From Nocardioides terrigena (GTDB taxonomy: Bacteria > Actinomycetota > Actinomycetes > Propionibacteriales > Nocardioidaceae), in assembly GCF_003047265.1 (NCBI RefSeq), contig NZ_PZYY01000004.1, forward strand, positions 186,001-250,000: a stretch of DNA of 64,000 bases, written 5' to 3'. Position numbers and translations under genes: made by a program. A model generated the notes under the pieces. The model searched no databases. It worked only from the letters and a program-made list of their open reading frames with translations, and was not told where the DNA came from. Positions 49,341-57,473 of the stretch are shown here, piece by piece. Numbering within the stretch: position 1 is the first letter of the stretch; every line of letters begins with the position of its first letter.

Positions 49341-50246
49341 TCAGGGGCGCCGGGCCCGCAGCGTGCTGCCGTCGGTGTAGGCGACCATCCGGTTGAACAC
49401 CGCGGTGGCGGCGGACGGCGGGGTGCTCGGCAGGGCCGGGCTCTCCTCGAGCGTGGCCAGCACCCGCGCCGAGGCGAGCGAGCCGGCCGCGGCACCGGCC
49501 TGCGCGGTGAGGACGGCGGCGTCGCGGACCACCCGGCCGTCGACGGACCACAGCGCCTCGAAGGGCCGGTCGTCGCCGACGGACCCGTGGCCGGGCAGCT
49601 CGAAGGCCACCAGCGCCACCGCGAAGTCGGGCCCCTCGTGGACCACCACCCACTCCCGCAGCAGCGGCGAGTCCGGCGGCAGGGCCACGGTCGCCGGCCG
49701 GGACTCGTCGTCGTGGGACTCGAAGTCCGCCATCGCGACCGCGTCCTGCGCGGTCCGGGCGAGGTCCTCCCACCGGCGCCGCGACTGGCCGTAGTAGCGG
49801 CCGCGCTGGAAGGTGCCGAGCAGCACGCCGCTCGAGGACTGGGCCACGGCCTCGTCCTCGATCGCCCACGACAGGGCGAGCAGGGTGCGCTTGGTGAGCG
49901 TGTACGACGCGAGCCCGGGGTGGCGGCGACCGAGCGCGGCGTAGACCGAGCTGCTCTCCCCGACCTGGCCCGAGCGCAGCGTCGTCGAGATCGCCTCCTC
50001 GAGGCGCAGGCCGCGGTCGCGCTCCTCCACCACGCGCTGGACGGCGCGGACGTCCGCGTCGGTGTAGCGGCGGTGGCCGCTGGGCAGCCGGACCGGCTCG
50101 GGGAAGCCGAAGCGCTGCTCCCAGGCGCGGATCAGCTGGGTGGAGATCCCGGTGTGCCGGGCCAGCTCGCCGATGGTCAGGAGCGAGTCGTCGGCGGGCG
50201 CCGTCTCGGGGGTCTGCCCTTGCGGTGTGGCGACGTTCGTGCCCAT
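49341..50246 (-). CDS. MerR regulator with DICT sensor domain
   Basis: 301 residues from ATG 50246 with GGAG at spacing 5. N-terminal MerR HTH (TIGELARHTGISTQLIRAWEQRFG, SGHRRYTDADVRAV) followed by a DICT domain (about 115-260), a fold known from light- and nucleotide-linked signalling proteins. There is no B12-binding domain as in LitR/CarH. Divergent from an 81-residue protein and FHA gene, which it may control through the dyad at 50274-50293. Confidence 0.9.
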   Translation of the reverse strand: MGTNVATPQGQTPETAPADDSLLTIGELARHTGISTQLIRAWEQRFGFPEPVRLPSGHRRYTDADVRAVQRVVEERDRGLRLEEAISTTLRSGQVGESSSVYAALGRRHPGLASYTLTKRTLLALSWAIEDEAVAQSSSGVLLGTFQRGRYYGQSRRRWEDLARTAQDAVAMADFESHDDESRPATVALPPDSPLLREWVVVHEGPDFAVALVAFELPGHGSVGDDRPFEALWSVDGRVVRDAAVLTAQAGAAAGSLASARVLATLEESPALPSTPPSAATAVFNRMVAYTDGSTLRARRP

Positions 50247-50273
50247 ACTCACTCCATACCTAAACAGTTTGTC

Positions 50274-50293
50274 GAAGTTTTGTGTCTAACTTC
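50274..50293. promoter_or_regulatory. GAAGTT-N8-AACTTC dyad
   Basis: A perfect 6-bp inverted repeat with an 8-nt spacer inside an unusually A/T-rich stretch (50261-50293) of the 78-nt divergent region between the MerR-DICT and 81-residue protein genes. MerR-type proteins bind such dyads in long promoter spacers. Confidence 0.6.
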
Positions 50294-50324
50294 AGGCAGA
50301 CCCTACCTCACCCGGAGGCTCACC

Positions 50325-50570
50325 ATGACGCAGGACCAGACTGAATTCCGCGCCGACTCGGTCGTGGACTGGAGCGACCTCGGTCGGGAGATGTGGTCGT
50401 TCCTCACGGGACGTCGGGCGGCCATCAACTACCAGTTCGTCGACATGTCGGTCGAGGTGCCGCGCGACACCGGTCCCAAGGCGCCGCGGGCGACCTGGAA
50501 GATCGACGGCACGCTGCGCATCTCCACCGACGACGACACCACCCGGGGGCCCTCCCCGGAAGCGGCGTGA
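50325..50570 (+). CDS. 81-residue unrecognised protein
   Basis: ATG 50325 after CCGGAGG. MTQDQTEFRADSVVDWSDLG ... MWSFLTGRRAAINYQFVDMSVEVP: an amphipathic start, then beta-rich segments ending KIDGTLRISTDDDT. No domain recognised. GTGA overlap with the FHA gene indicates coupled translation, so it probably forms a unit with the FHA protein and is under MerR-DICT control. Confidence 0.75.
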   Translation: MTQDQTEFRADSVVDWSDLGREMWSFLTGRRAAINYQFVDMSVEVPRDTGPKAPRATWKIDGTLRISTDDDTTRGPSPEAA

Positions 50571-51478
50571 CCACGCTGCGGACCCGCGTCGAGGCGGACG
50601 TCTGCTTCCGGGTCGACACCCCGGGACACCCGCCCGTCACGGGATCGCTCACCGGTCGCGGCAGCGCTCTCACCCTGCGGGTCAGCGACCCGGCCGCCTT
50701 CGCCGGCGGCGCCGACGCGGCGGGGCTGCGCCGGATCGCCACCGAGCTGGCCGACCTGGGCATCTCGGTGCAGGTGCGCGACGCCGACGACGTCCCGCTC
50801 GTGACCCTCGGCAACGTGCGCTGCCCGTGGTGGCAGCGCCCGTTCACCCGCAGCGCGCACATGCGTGTCGCCGGCATCCGCGGCGTCGTGTCGGCCGGAC
50901 GGGGCCGGTTGCGCAACGACACCTCCGCGCTCCCCGGCCCGGCACTGCTGCCGCCACCCACCCCGTTCCCCGTCGCGCCGACCTTCCTGCGGCGCCCGGT
51001 CCGCCGGGTGACCACGACCCATGACCCCGGCCGCGGCGGCCTGCCGCGCCTCGTCGAACGTCCCGGTCCTGGCATCACCCGCAGCGCCCACCCGGTCCAC
51101 TGGCTGCAGCAGGACCGCACCACCATCGGGTCCGACCCGTCGTGCGACATCGTGCTGCCCGGCCTGGCCCCGGTGCACGCCCAGGTGGTCCACGACGACG
51201 AGGACGAGTTCGTCGTCACCGCCATCGGCGACGCCGAGGTGCGGGTGCACGGGCGCCGCGTCGGCAGCTCGATCCTGCGCTCGTCGAGCCGCATCGAGCT
51301 CGGCCCCGGCCCGGCACGCATCCTGGCCTTCCTGCGCGAGGAGTACGCCGACCACGGCCGGCCCCACGGCGGCCGCATCGGCGGTGAGCTGGGCCGCCAG
51401 CAGCCGCAGCCGCCCCGCCACCGGCTCCAGCTGGTGGCCGACGACTCCGCGGACGACCCGGAGCCCCCCGACCGCTGA
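50567..51478 (+). CDS. FHA-domain protein
   Basis: 303 residues, GTG 50567. Residues 1-110 are a beta-rich N-terminal part similar in style to the upstream 81-residue protein (TGRGSALTLRVSDPAAF); a Pro-rich linker (120-175) follows. Then comes a C-terminal FHA domain (about 180-265; TIGSDPSCDIVLPGLAPVHAQVV) that should bind phosphothreonine peptides. It links the unit to Ser/Thr kinase signalling (a soluble kinase is encoded at 39990-40949). Confidence 0.88.
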   Translation: MTTLRTRVEADVCFRVDTPGHPPVTGSLTGRGSALTLRVSDPAAFAGGADAAGLRRIATELADLGISVQVRDADDVPLVTLGNVRCPWWQRPFTRSAHMRVAGIRGVVSAGRGRLRNDTSALPGPALLPPPTPFPVAPTFLRRPVRRVTTTHDPGRGGLPRLVERPGPGITRSAHPVHWLQQDRTTIGSDPSCDIVLPGLAPVHAQVVHDDEDEFVVTAIGDAEVRVHGRRVGSSILRSSSRIELGPGPARILAFLREEYADHGRPHGGRIGGELGRQQPQPPRHRLQLVADDSADDPEPPDR

Positions 51479-51494
51479 CCCCCCGCAGCGGCGA

Positions 51495-51528
51495 CGGCCC
51501 CCGCCTCCCGTGCGGGAGACGGGGGCCG
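51495..51528. terminator. strong bidirectional terminator hairpin
   Basis: Outer stem CGGCCCCCG (51495-51503) with CGGGGGCCG (51520-51528), inner stem CTCCCG (51505-51510) with CGGGAG (51513-51518). Very stable, located between the convergent ends of the FHA gene (51478) and the MscS-like gene (51546). Confidence 0.8.
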
Positions 51529-51545
51529 ATGCGCGCGTCGTAGAC

Positions 51546-52289
51546 TCAGACGTGGTCGTTGACCCGGGCCGCCTGGTGGCGGGCCTGCGTCTCCACCGAG
51601 GGAGCGGCGGCCGCGTGCTGCTTGATGCGGGGCGCCTCCTCCTCGGCCTTGGTGAGGTAGCCCTCCCAGCGCTGCTGCATGGGACGGACGAGACCGCCGC
51701 CCACGCCCACGATGAGGATGCCGGCCACGGTCGCCAGGATCGCGATGAGGACGGGCAGGGTCACCGTGGTGGCGACGCCGATCTGGTTGAGCGCGGCGAC
51801 GACACCGAGGAACAGGATGAAGACCGAGGCCACGTTGGCGATGGTCCGCCCGTAGGACAGGCCGCCGAGGGTGCCCTCGATGAGCGTCTTGACCGCCGCG
51901 GCGATCGCCGAGGCGACCACGATGATGATGATGGCCACGATCAGGCTGGGGAGGAACGTGATCACGCGCTCGATCAGGTCGCTGATCGCGTTGGGGCCGA
52001 AGACGCCGAAGGCGAGCTGCAGCACGAAGAGCATGAGCGTGTAGTAGATGAGCTTGGCGACCACGTCGCTCGCGTCCATCTTCGAGTTGGCCATGGCGCG
52101 CTTGACGCCTCCCCGCTCGACGGCGCGGTCGAAGCCGACCCGCTCGAGCACGGCGTTGAGCGCCTTGGAGATGCCCTTGGCGATCAGCAGGCCGACGATG
52201 AGGATGATGAGGAACAGGAACAGCTTGGGCAGGAACTCGCTGACGGTGCTGACGCCGTCGCGCAGGCCGTCCCGGAGAGTGTCTTCCAT
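51546..52289 (-). CDS. small mechanosensitive-channel-like membrane protein
   Basis: 247 residues from ATG 52289 (MEDTLRDGLRDGVSTVSEFL). Contains conserved TM-helix repeats of the MscS-associated type (PF05552): LFLFLIILIVGLLIAKGISK, FLPSLIVAIIIIVVASAIAA, NVASVFILFLGVVAALNQIG. Five predicted helices and a short charged tail, but no MscS pore/beta domain. Probably a channel-like or envelope-stress protein. A TetR-type operator precedes it. Confidence 0.85.
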   Translation of the reverse strand: MEDTLRDGLRDGVSTVSEFLPKLFLFLIILIVGLLIAKGISKALNAVLERVGFDRAVERGGVKRAMANSKMDASDVVAKLIYYTLMLFVLQLAFGVFGPNAISDLIERVITFLPSLIVAIIIIVVASAIAAAVKTLIEGTLGGLSYGRTIANVASVFILFLGVVAALNQIGVATTVTLPVLIAILATVAGILIVGVGGGLVRPMQQRWEGYLTKAEEEAPRIKQHAAAAPSVETQARHQAARVNDHV

Positions 52290-52324
52290 GAGAGTGGTGC
52301 CTCCAACAGGGAGTGGGATGAAGC

Positions 52325-52341
52325 GGTTTACGTTGTAAACC
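52325..52341. promoter_or_regulatory. GGTTTAC-N3-GTAAACC operator
   Basis: A perfect 7-3-7 palindrome 36 nt upstream of the MscS-like start codon and 66 nt after the end of the tetR gene. Style and position suggest binding by that TetR protein. Confidence 0.75.
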
Positions 52342-52406
52342 AAGCACACCCCGGGCACACCACCTAGCGGCCTCCGCCCTAGGGGTGGCCGCTCCCGCCG
52401 GCGGGC

Positions 52407-53144
52407 TCAGCCGCCGTCGCCCTCCTGGCGGACCAGCGCCATCCGGTTGAGGAGCTCCTCGAGCGCCTCCTCGAACTCCACCGCCGCCTTGTCCTCCGCG
52501 AGCTGGCGGCGCAGCCGGCTCACCATCGGGAAGTCCTCGAGACCGGGCTCCACCGACTCCTCCATGACGTCGAGCGGGCCGAGGTCCGCGCCGAGCGTGG
52601 AGACCTCGAGGAGGAGGTGACCGAGGAGGAAGCTGGTGAACGCGCGGTAGGCCGCCACCGCCGCCTCGTCGGAGAAGCCCTCCGACTCCAGGCCGGCCAG
52701 GAACGCCTCCACCCACTCCAGGCTGCGCAGCGGCGGACGCAGCCACGGCGCCTCGGGCGGTCGGGACGCGACCAACGGGAAGGCCTTGGGGTGCGCCAGC
52801 GCCACGCGCCGTACGCCGTGGGCGAGCCGCTGCACGAAGTCCTGCCAGCCGTCGCTGGGTCGGTCGAGCACCTGGTCGTCCGCCTGCATGCCGGCCACGA
52901 GCCGGTCCACCACGCCGTCGAGGAGCTCCTCCTTGCCGGCGACGTAGCGGTAGAGCGCCATCGCCTCGACACCGAGGGCCTGCCCGAGGCGACGCATCGT
53001 CAGCCCCGCGAGTCCCTGCTCGTCGATGTAGGAGATCGCGGCGTCGAGGATCCGTCCGCGGTCGAGCGGGACGTGCCGTGACGGAGGTGCCTCGCCGTTG
53101 ACCAGCGCCGCGTCCGCGTCCTTCACGTCGTCACCTGACGTCAT
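52407..53144 (-). CDS. TetR-family regulator (TetR_C class)
   Basis: 245 residues from ATG 53144. HTH after a ~30-residue polar leader (LDRGRILDAAISYIDEQGLA, MRRLGQALGVEAMALYRYVAGKEELLDG); the C-terminal region follows the TetR_C (tetracycline-repressor-like) pattern. Divergent from the Rossmann-like gene by 71 nt and upstream of the MscS-like gene. Confidence 0.92.
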   Translation of the reverse strand: MTSGDDVKDADAALVNGEAPPSRHVPLDRGRILDAAISYIDEQGLAGLTMRRLGQALGVEAMALYRYVAGKEELLDGVVDRLVAGMQADDQVLDRPSDGWQDFVQRLAHGVRRVALAHPKAFPLVASRPPEAPWLRPPLRSLEWVEAFLAGLESEGFSDEAAVAAYRAFTSFLLGHLLLEVSTLGADLGPLDVMEESVEPGLEDFPMVSRLRRQLAEDKAAVEFEEALEELLNRMALVRQEGDGG

Positions 53145-53215
53145 GGGAACTCCTTCCGAGACCCCCACCGTAGCCGCGGGTCCACCCGCACGGTGGCTGG
53201 CCCATGATGGGACCC

Positions 53216-54667
53216 ATGACCCATGGAGTCTCCTTCCCCGCCGACGCCGACGGCCGCCGCAGCACCACCCGCGCCGGGCGGGCCGTCGTGGCCGACGCCC
53301 TGCGCCCCGTCGACCCGGTCGGGGCCCTCGGCGCCGAGCAGGAGACGGCGTGGCGCAGCGGTTACGTGCTGCACCTCCGCCGGCTCGTGGAGGCGGGCGT
53401 CGCCGGGCCGGAGGCCTGGCTCGCGATCGCCGACGCCGGCCTCGACGCCGTACGCCGCACCCTCGTCGTCGCGGCCGACGACGGGTCCGAGGCCCCGCTG
53501 TCCTCGCTGGCCACCGCACCCTCCAAGCGGACCCTCGGCACGGTCGAGGTGCTCGGCGAGGGGGAGCCCCAGGTCGAGCTCGTGCTCCCCTACCGCGGGC
53601 GTGAGCTGCGCGGTGACGACCTTCGCACCCAGCTCGACGCGTGGGTGGCTTGCGGGGTGATGGAGCCGTCGGTGGCCACGGCCGTCGGACTCGTCATCGA
53701 CCACCCCGAGTGGCTGCGGCTCGAGGGCCGGACCGTGGCCGTGCTCGGTGCTGGCGCGGAGATGGGCCCGCTCGCCGCGCTGCTCCGCTGGGGCGCGACC
53801 GTCGCCGCCGTCGACCTCCCCCGCACGGCACTGTGGGAGCGCGTGCAGCGCACCGCCCGCGCCGGCGCCGGTCGGCTGCTCGTCCCCTTCGACGCGTCGG
53901 TTTCCGAGGACGGGTCGTTCGGCGCCGACCTCCTCGCCGAGGTGCCCGAGGTGTCCGACTGGCTGGCTGCGCTCGACGGGCGCCTGGTGCTGGGCAACTA
54001 CCTCTACGCCGACGGCGGCACCCACGTCCGCGTCGCCGCCGCAGCCGACGCCCTCGCCACCCGGCTCATCGCCGCGCGACCGGACACCGCGCTGGCCTTC
54101 CTCGCCACCCCGACCGACGCCTTCGTCGTCCCGCGTGAGGCGGTCGAGCAGTCCACCCGCGCCTACCGCGAGCGCTCCGGTGCGGCCAAGCTGGTCGGCC
54201 GGCCGCTGCGCTGGGCCACCCGCGGCCGGCTGCTGCACCGGGCCTACCCGCCCGCCGCCGACCCCGGCATCAGCGACGCGATCGTGCCGGTGCAGGGCCC
54301 CAACTACGCGCTGGCCAAGCGCATCCAGCGCTGGCGGGCCGCCGTCGCCCGCCGCGACGGCACCCTGGTGTCCTTCCACGTCGCGCCGTCCACCCGGACC
54401 CGCTCGGTCGTCAAGAACCGCGCCCTGGCCGCCGCCTTCGCCGGCGCGCACCGCTTCGGCGTCGAGATCTTCGAGCCGGACACCGCCAACACGCTGATGG
54501 CCGCCCTGCTCGTCCACGACCTCAGCACCGACCTGCCGACGCACGACCACCCGTGGCAAGACGAGGCGTACGCCGCGGTGCACGGCGGCCTGTGGCGTGC
54601 GGCGTACGAGCCCCGCAGCGCGCTCGGGCTCGCGGCCGCGCTGGGCTACGCCAGCGCTCGCACCTGA
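53216..54667 (+). CDS. unrecognised 483-residue protein with Rossmann-like centre
   Basis: ATG 53216 (MTHGVSFPADADGRRSTTRA). Around residues 175-200, VAVLGAGAEMGPLAALLRWG then AVDLPRTALWERV reads as a nucleotide-binding beta-alpha-beta loop (GxGxxxG) with an acidic end, like NAD enzymes. N- and C-terminal regions (~170 and ~250 residues) are mixed alpha/beta without a family I recognise. Ordinary codon use. Divergent from tetR. The dinucleotide reading is an inference. Confidence 0.7.
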   Translation: MTHGVSFPADADGRRSTTRAGRAVVADALRPVDPVGALGAEQETAWRSGYVLHLRRLVEAGVAGPEAWLAIADAGLDAVRRTLVVAADDGSEAPLSSLATAPSKRTLGTVEVLGEGEPQVELVLPYRGRELRGDDLRTQLDAWVACGVMEPSVATAVGLVIDHPEWLRLEGRTVAVLGAGAEMGPLAALLRWGATVAAVDLPRTALWERVQRTARAGAGRLLVPFDASVSEDGSFGADLLAEVPEVSDWLAALDGRLVLGNYLYADGGTHVRVAAAADALATRLIAARPDTALAFLATPTDAFVVPREAVEQSTRAYRERSGAAKLVGRPLRWATRGRLLHRAYPPAADPGISDAIVPVQGPNYALAKRIQRWRAAVARRDGTLVSFHVAPSTRTRSVVKNRALAAAFAGAHRFGVEIFEPDTANTLMAALLVHDLSTDLPTHDHPWQDEAYAAVHGGLWRAAYEPRSALGLAAALGYASART

Positions 54668-54708
54668 CCGGGCACCTCCTGACCTGCATGCGAGACAGCG
54701 GCCCCTGC

Positions 54709-54725
54709 GGTCCACCCGGTGGACC
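54709..54725. other. GGTCCAC-N3-GTGGACC hairpin
   Basis: A perfect 7-3-7 inverted repeat in the 176-nt convergent gap, upstream of the stronger terminator at 54782-54823. May add to termination of the plus-strand gene. Confidence 0.4.
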
Positions 54726-54781
54726 TGCTGGGCCGCCATCCGCCCATCCGCCCTCCGGCATCCGCCCGCCGGCTGAGGTGG

Positions 54782-54823
54782 GTGTGGCTTCGGTGCCACC
54801 AGCAGGGGACACCGAAGCCACAC
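54782..54823. terminator. 14-bp stem bidirectional terminator
   Basis: GTGTGGCTTCGGTG (54782-54795) and CACCGAAGCCACAC (54810-54823) pair perfectly with a 14-nt loop, between the Rossmann-like gene (54667) and the carboxyltransferase gene (54844). Confidence 0.8.
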
Positions 54824-54843
54824 TCGAGCCGGAGCAGCAGAGA

Positions 54844-56307
54844 TCAGCGCCGGTCGCGCTCCCCGTCGACCGCCATGCTGACGAGCATCGCCGCGCACTC
54901 GGCCGCGACGGCGCGGGCGAGCGAGCGGGCGTCGTCGTCCTCGCGCTCGGGGACGATGCGGTGGACCGTCCCGTTGGCGGCCAGGTCGAGGGCCCGCACC
55001 TGCTGACGGGTCGCCATCTCCTCGGCGTGCGTGGTGTCGCCGTGGACGATCACGCTCGCCCCCTCGGGCGGCAGCGGGGAGAGCCAGGCGTGCTGCGCGG
55101 CCAGCACGCGGCGGGCGGGCAGCAGCGCGAGCGCGCCGCCTCCGCAGCCCTGGCCGAGCAGGACCGCGAGGGTCGGCACCCGCATCCGGGTCATGGTGGC
55201 GATGCAGCGGGCGATCTCGCCGGCCACGGCCCGCTCCTCCGCGGAGACCGACAGCTCGGCGCCCGGGGTGTCGATCACCGTGACGAGCGGGAGGCCGAGC
55301 TCCTCGGCGAGGTTCATCGCCCGCCGGGCCTCGCGGAGCGCGGCCGGGCCCATCGCCCGATCGGCGTCCTGGCGGGTCCGGTCCTGGCCGACGAGCACGC
55401 ACGGCTGGCCGTCGAGCCGGGTGAGCGCCACGATCACCGTCTCGTCGCGCTCCCCCTCGTCGGTGCCGCGCAGGCGCAGGGTGTCGGCGGCGCCGTAGCG
55501 CAGGAGGTCGCGCACGCCCGCACGTCCGGGCAGGCGGGTGATCCCGACCGACTCCCACGCGGTGCGCGTGGTGAGGGCGGTGGGGTCGCGGCGCGGGAGC
55601 GACGGCGGCTCGGCCGGGTCCAGCAGGACCCGCAGCGAGCGGTCGACCAGCTCGGGCAGGTCCTCGGCCGCCACCACGGCGTCGATGACGCCCTTGGCGG
55701 CGAGGTTCTCCGCCTGCTGCACGCCGGTCGGGAACGGTTCGCCGTTGAGCGCCTCGTAGACCTTCGGCCCGAGGAAGCCCACCAGGGCGCCCGGCTCGGC
55801 GACGGTCACGTGGCCGAGCGAGCCCCACGAGGCGTAGACGCCACCGGTGGTGGGGTGGCGCAGCTGCACGAGGTAGGGCAGCCCGGCGGCCTTGTGGGCG
55901 CCGATCGCCCGGGTGATCTCGACCATCTCGACGAAGGCCGGCGTCCCCTCCTGCATCCGGGTCCCGCCCGACGCCGTGGTCGCCAGGAGCGGCAGGCCCT
56001 CGGCGGTCGCGCGGCGTACGGCGGCGGTGATGCGTCCAGCCGCGTCCCGCCCGATGGAGCCGGCGAGGAAGCGGAACTCGTTGGCGACCACCGCCACCGG
56101 CCGGCCGCGGACCAGGCCGCGGCCGGTGATGACGGACTCGTCCGTGCCGGCCTTCTTCCGGGCCGCGACGAGCTCGCGCTGGTAGCCCTCGTCGTGCCCC
56201 GAGATGTCGATCGGCCGGTCCCAGGACTCCCACGAGCCCTCGTCGAGGACGAGGCCGAGGAGGTCCTCGGCGCCCCAGCGGCGGCGTACCTCCGCGGTGG
56301 TGGTCAC
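54844..56307 (-). CDS. fused AccD-AccA-type carboxyltransferase
   Basis: 487 residues, GTG 56307. Two crotonase-like halves: an AccD-like half (1-240; SGGTRMQEGTPAFVEM, oxyanion loop TTGGVYASWGSLG) and an AccA-like half (250-487; DTPGAELSVSAEE, GQGCGGGALALLPARRVL). No zinc ribbon. This is the carboxyltransferase part of biotin enzymes, but no biotin carboxylase or carrier gene is near. Malonate-decarboxylase subunits MdcD/MdcE are the same superfamily. Next to a CoA-transferase and a MatC-like carrier it may decarboxylate an acyl-CoA such as malonyl-CoA (inference). GTGA overlap with the CoA-transferase. Confidence 0.85.
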   Translation of the reverse strand: MTTTAEVRRRWGAEDLLGLVLDEGSWESWDRPIDISGHDEGYQRELVAARKKAGTDESVITGRGLVRGRPVAVVANEFRFLAGSIGRDAAGRITAAVRRATAEGLPLLATTASGGTRMQEGTPAFVEMVEITRAIGAHKAAGLPYLVQLRHPTTGGVYASWGSLGHVTVAEPGALVGFLGPKVYEALNGEPFPTGVQQAENLAAKGVIDAVVAAEDLPELVDRSLRVLLDPAEPPSLPRRDPTALTTRTAWESVGITRLPGRAGVRDLLRYGAADTLRLRGTDEGERDETVIVALTRLDGQPCVLVGQDRTRQDADRAMGPAALREARRAMNLAEELGLPLVTVIDTPGAELSVSAEERAVAGEIARCIATMTRMRVPTLAVLLGQGCGGGALALLPARRVLAAQHAWLSPLPPEGASVIVHGDTTHAEEMATRQQVRALDLAANGTVHRIVPEREDDDARSLARAVAAECAAMLVSMAVDGERDRR

Positions 56308-57473
56308 GACTCCTCCAGCCAGGTGCGCACGGACTCGCCGTGCTGGTCCAGGAGCGGCGGGGCCGCGTGGTCGCGAGGCGTGGTCTCGCCGCCCGCCGCG
56401 TCGAAGAAGCGCAGCGGCGGACCCGGCAGGGTCACCCTCCCGAGGGACGCGTGCTCCACGTCGACGAGCAGGCCCTGGCTGCGGGTCTGGTCCCACTCGT
56501 AGACCTCGTCGAGGCTGCGCACCTTTCCGGCCGGTACGCCGACCTCGGCGAGGCGGGCGAGCAGGGGCTCGGCGTCCCAGTCGGCGAAGGCCGCCTCGAC
56601 GACCTCGATGGTGCGCTCGCGCGCCCCGACCCGGTCGCCGTTGGTCTCGAGCCCGGGGGTCGCGGGGTCGATGTCGAACCCGGCGCAGAGCCGCTTCCAC
56701 AGGCCCTCGCTGCCCACCGCGATCTGGACCGCGCCGTCGCGGCAGCGGAACAGGCCGTACGGCGAGATCGAGGGATGGTGGTTGCCCTGGGCGCGGCCGA
56801 CCTCGCCGGCCACCGTCCAGCGCGAGCCCTGGAAGGCGTGCACGCCGACGACCGCGGACAGCAGGGACGTGCGCACGACCTGTCCCTTGCCGGTGGTGGA
56901 CCGCTCGTGCAGCGCGGCGAGGACGCCGTACGCGCCGTACATCCCAGCGAGCAGGTCACCGATCGGTACGCCGACCCGCTGCGGGTCGTCGGGACCGGAG
57001 CCGGTGAGCGACATCAGGCCGGCCTCGCCCTGGGCGATCTGGTCGTAGCCGGCGCGCCCGCCCTCCGGGCCGTCGTGCCCGAAGCCGGTGATCGAGAGGA
57101 CCACGAGCCGCGGATTGCGCTCCATCAGCGCGTCGATGCCCAGGCCGAGCCGCTCGAGGACGCCGGTGCGGAAGTTCTCCACCAGCACGTCGGCCCGGTC
57201 CACCAGCCGCAGCAGCATGTCGCGGTCGGCCTCGTCCTTGAGGTCGAGGGCGATGGACTCCTTGTTGCGGTTGGCGGAGAGGAAGTACGTCGACTGGCGG
57301 TCGTCCTCCGGCCCGACGAACGGCGGGCCCCAGCCGCGGGTGTCGTCCCCGTGCCCCGGGGCCTCGACCTTGACGATCCGGGCACCGAGGTCGCCCATCA
57401 TCATCGTGGCGTGCGGTCCGGCGAGGGCACGGGAGAGGTCGACGACGAGGATGCCGGCCAGCGGAGCGGTCAC
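56304..57473 (-). CDS. class III (CaiB/BaiF) CoA-transferase
   Basis: 389 residues, GTG 57473. Family motifs: VVDLSRALAGPHATMMMGDLGARIVKVE, NRNKESIALDLK, catalytic Asp in SITGFGHDGPEGGRAGYDQI region, VGVPIGDLLAGMYGAYGVLA. These enzymes move CoA between carboxylic acids, often dicarboxylates or formate/oxalate. Starts overlap with the carrier gene stop (57470-57473) and carboxyltransferase, so three coupled genes. Confidence 0.93.
   Translation of the reverse strand: MTAPLAGILVVDLSRALAGPHATMMMGDLGARIVKVEAPGHGDDTRGWGPPFVGPEDDRQSTYFLSANRNKESIALDLKDEADRDMLLRLVDRADVLVENFRTGVLERLGLGIDALMERNPRLVVLSITGFGHDGPEGGRAGYDQIAQGEAGLMSLTGSGPDDPQRVGVPIGDLLAGMYGAYGVLAALHERSTTGKGQVVRTSLLSAVVGVHAFQGSRWTVAGEVGRAQGNHHPSISPYGLFRCRDGAVQIAVGSEGLWKRLCAGFDIDPATPGLETNGDRVGARERTIEVVEAAFADWDAEPLLARLAEVGVPAGKVRSLDEVYEWDQTRSQGLLVDVEHASLGRVTLPGPPLRFFDAAGGETTPRDHAAPPLLDQHGESVRTWLEES

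Noticed and set aside
54668..54843. Possible small RNA or gene in the convergent gap
   Set aside because: Two hairpins explain the structure as termination; no promoter or ribosome site is visible.
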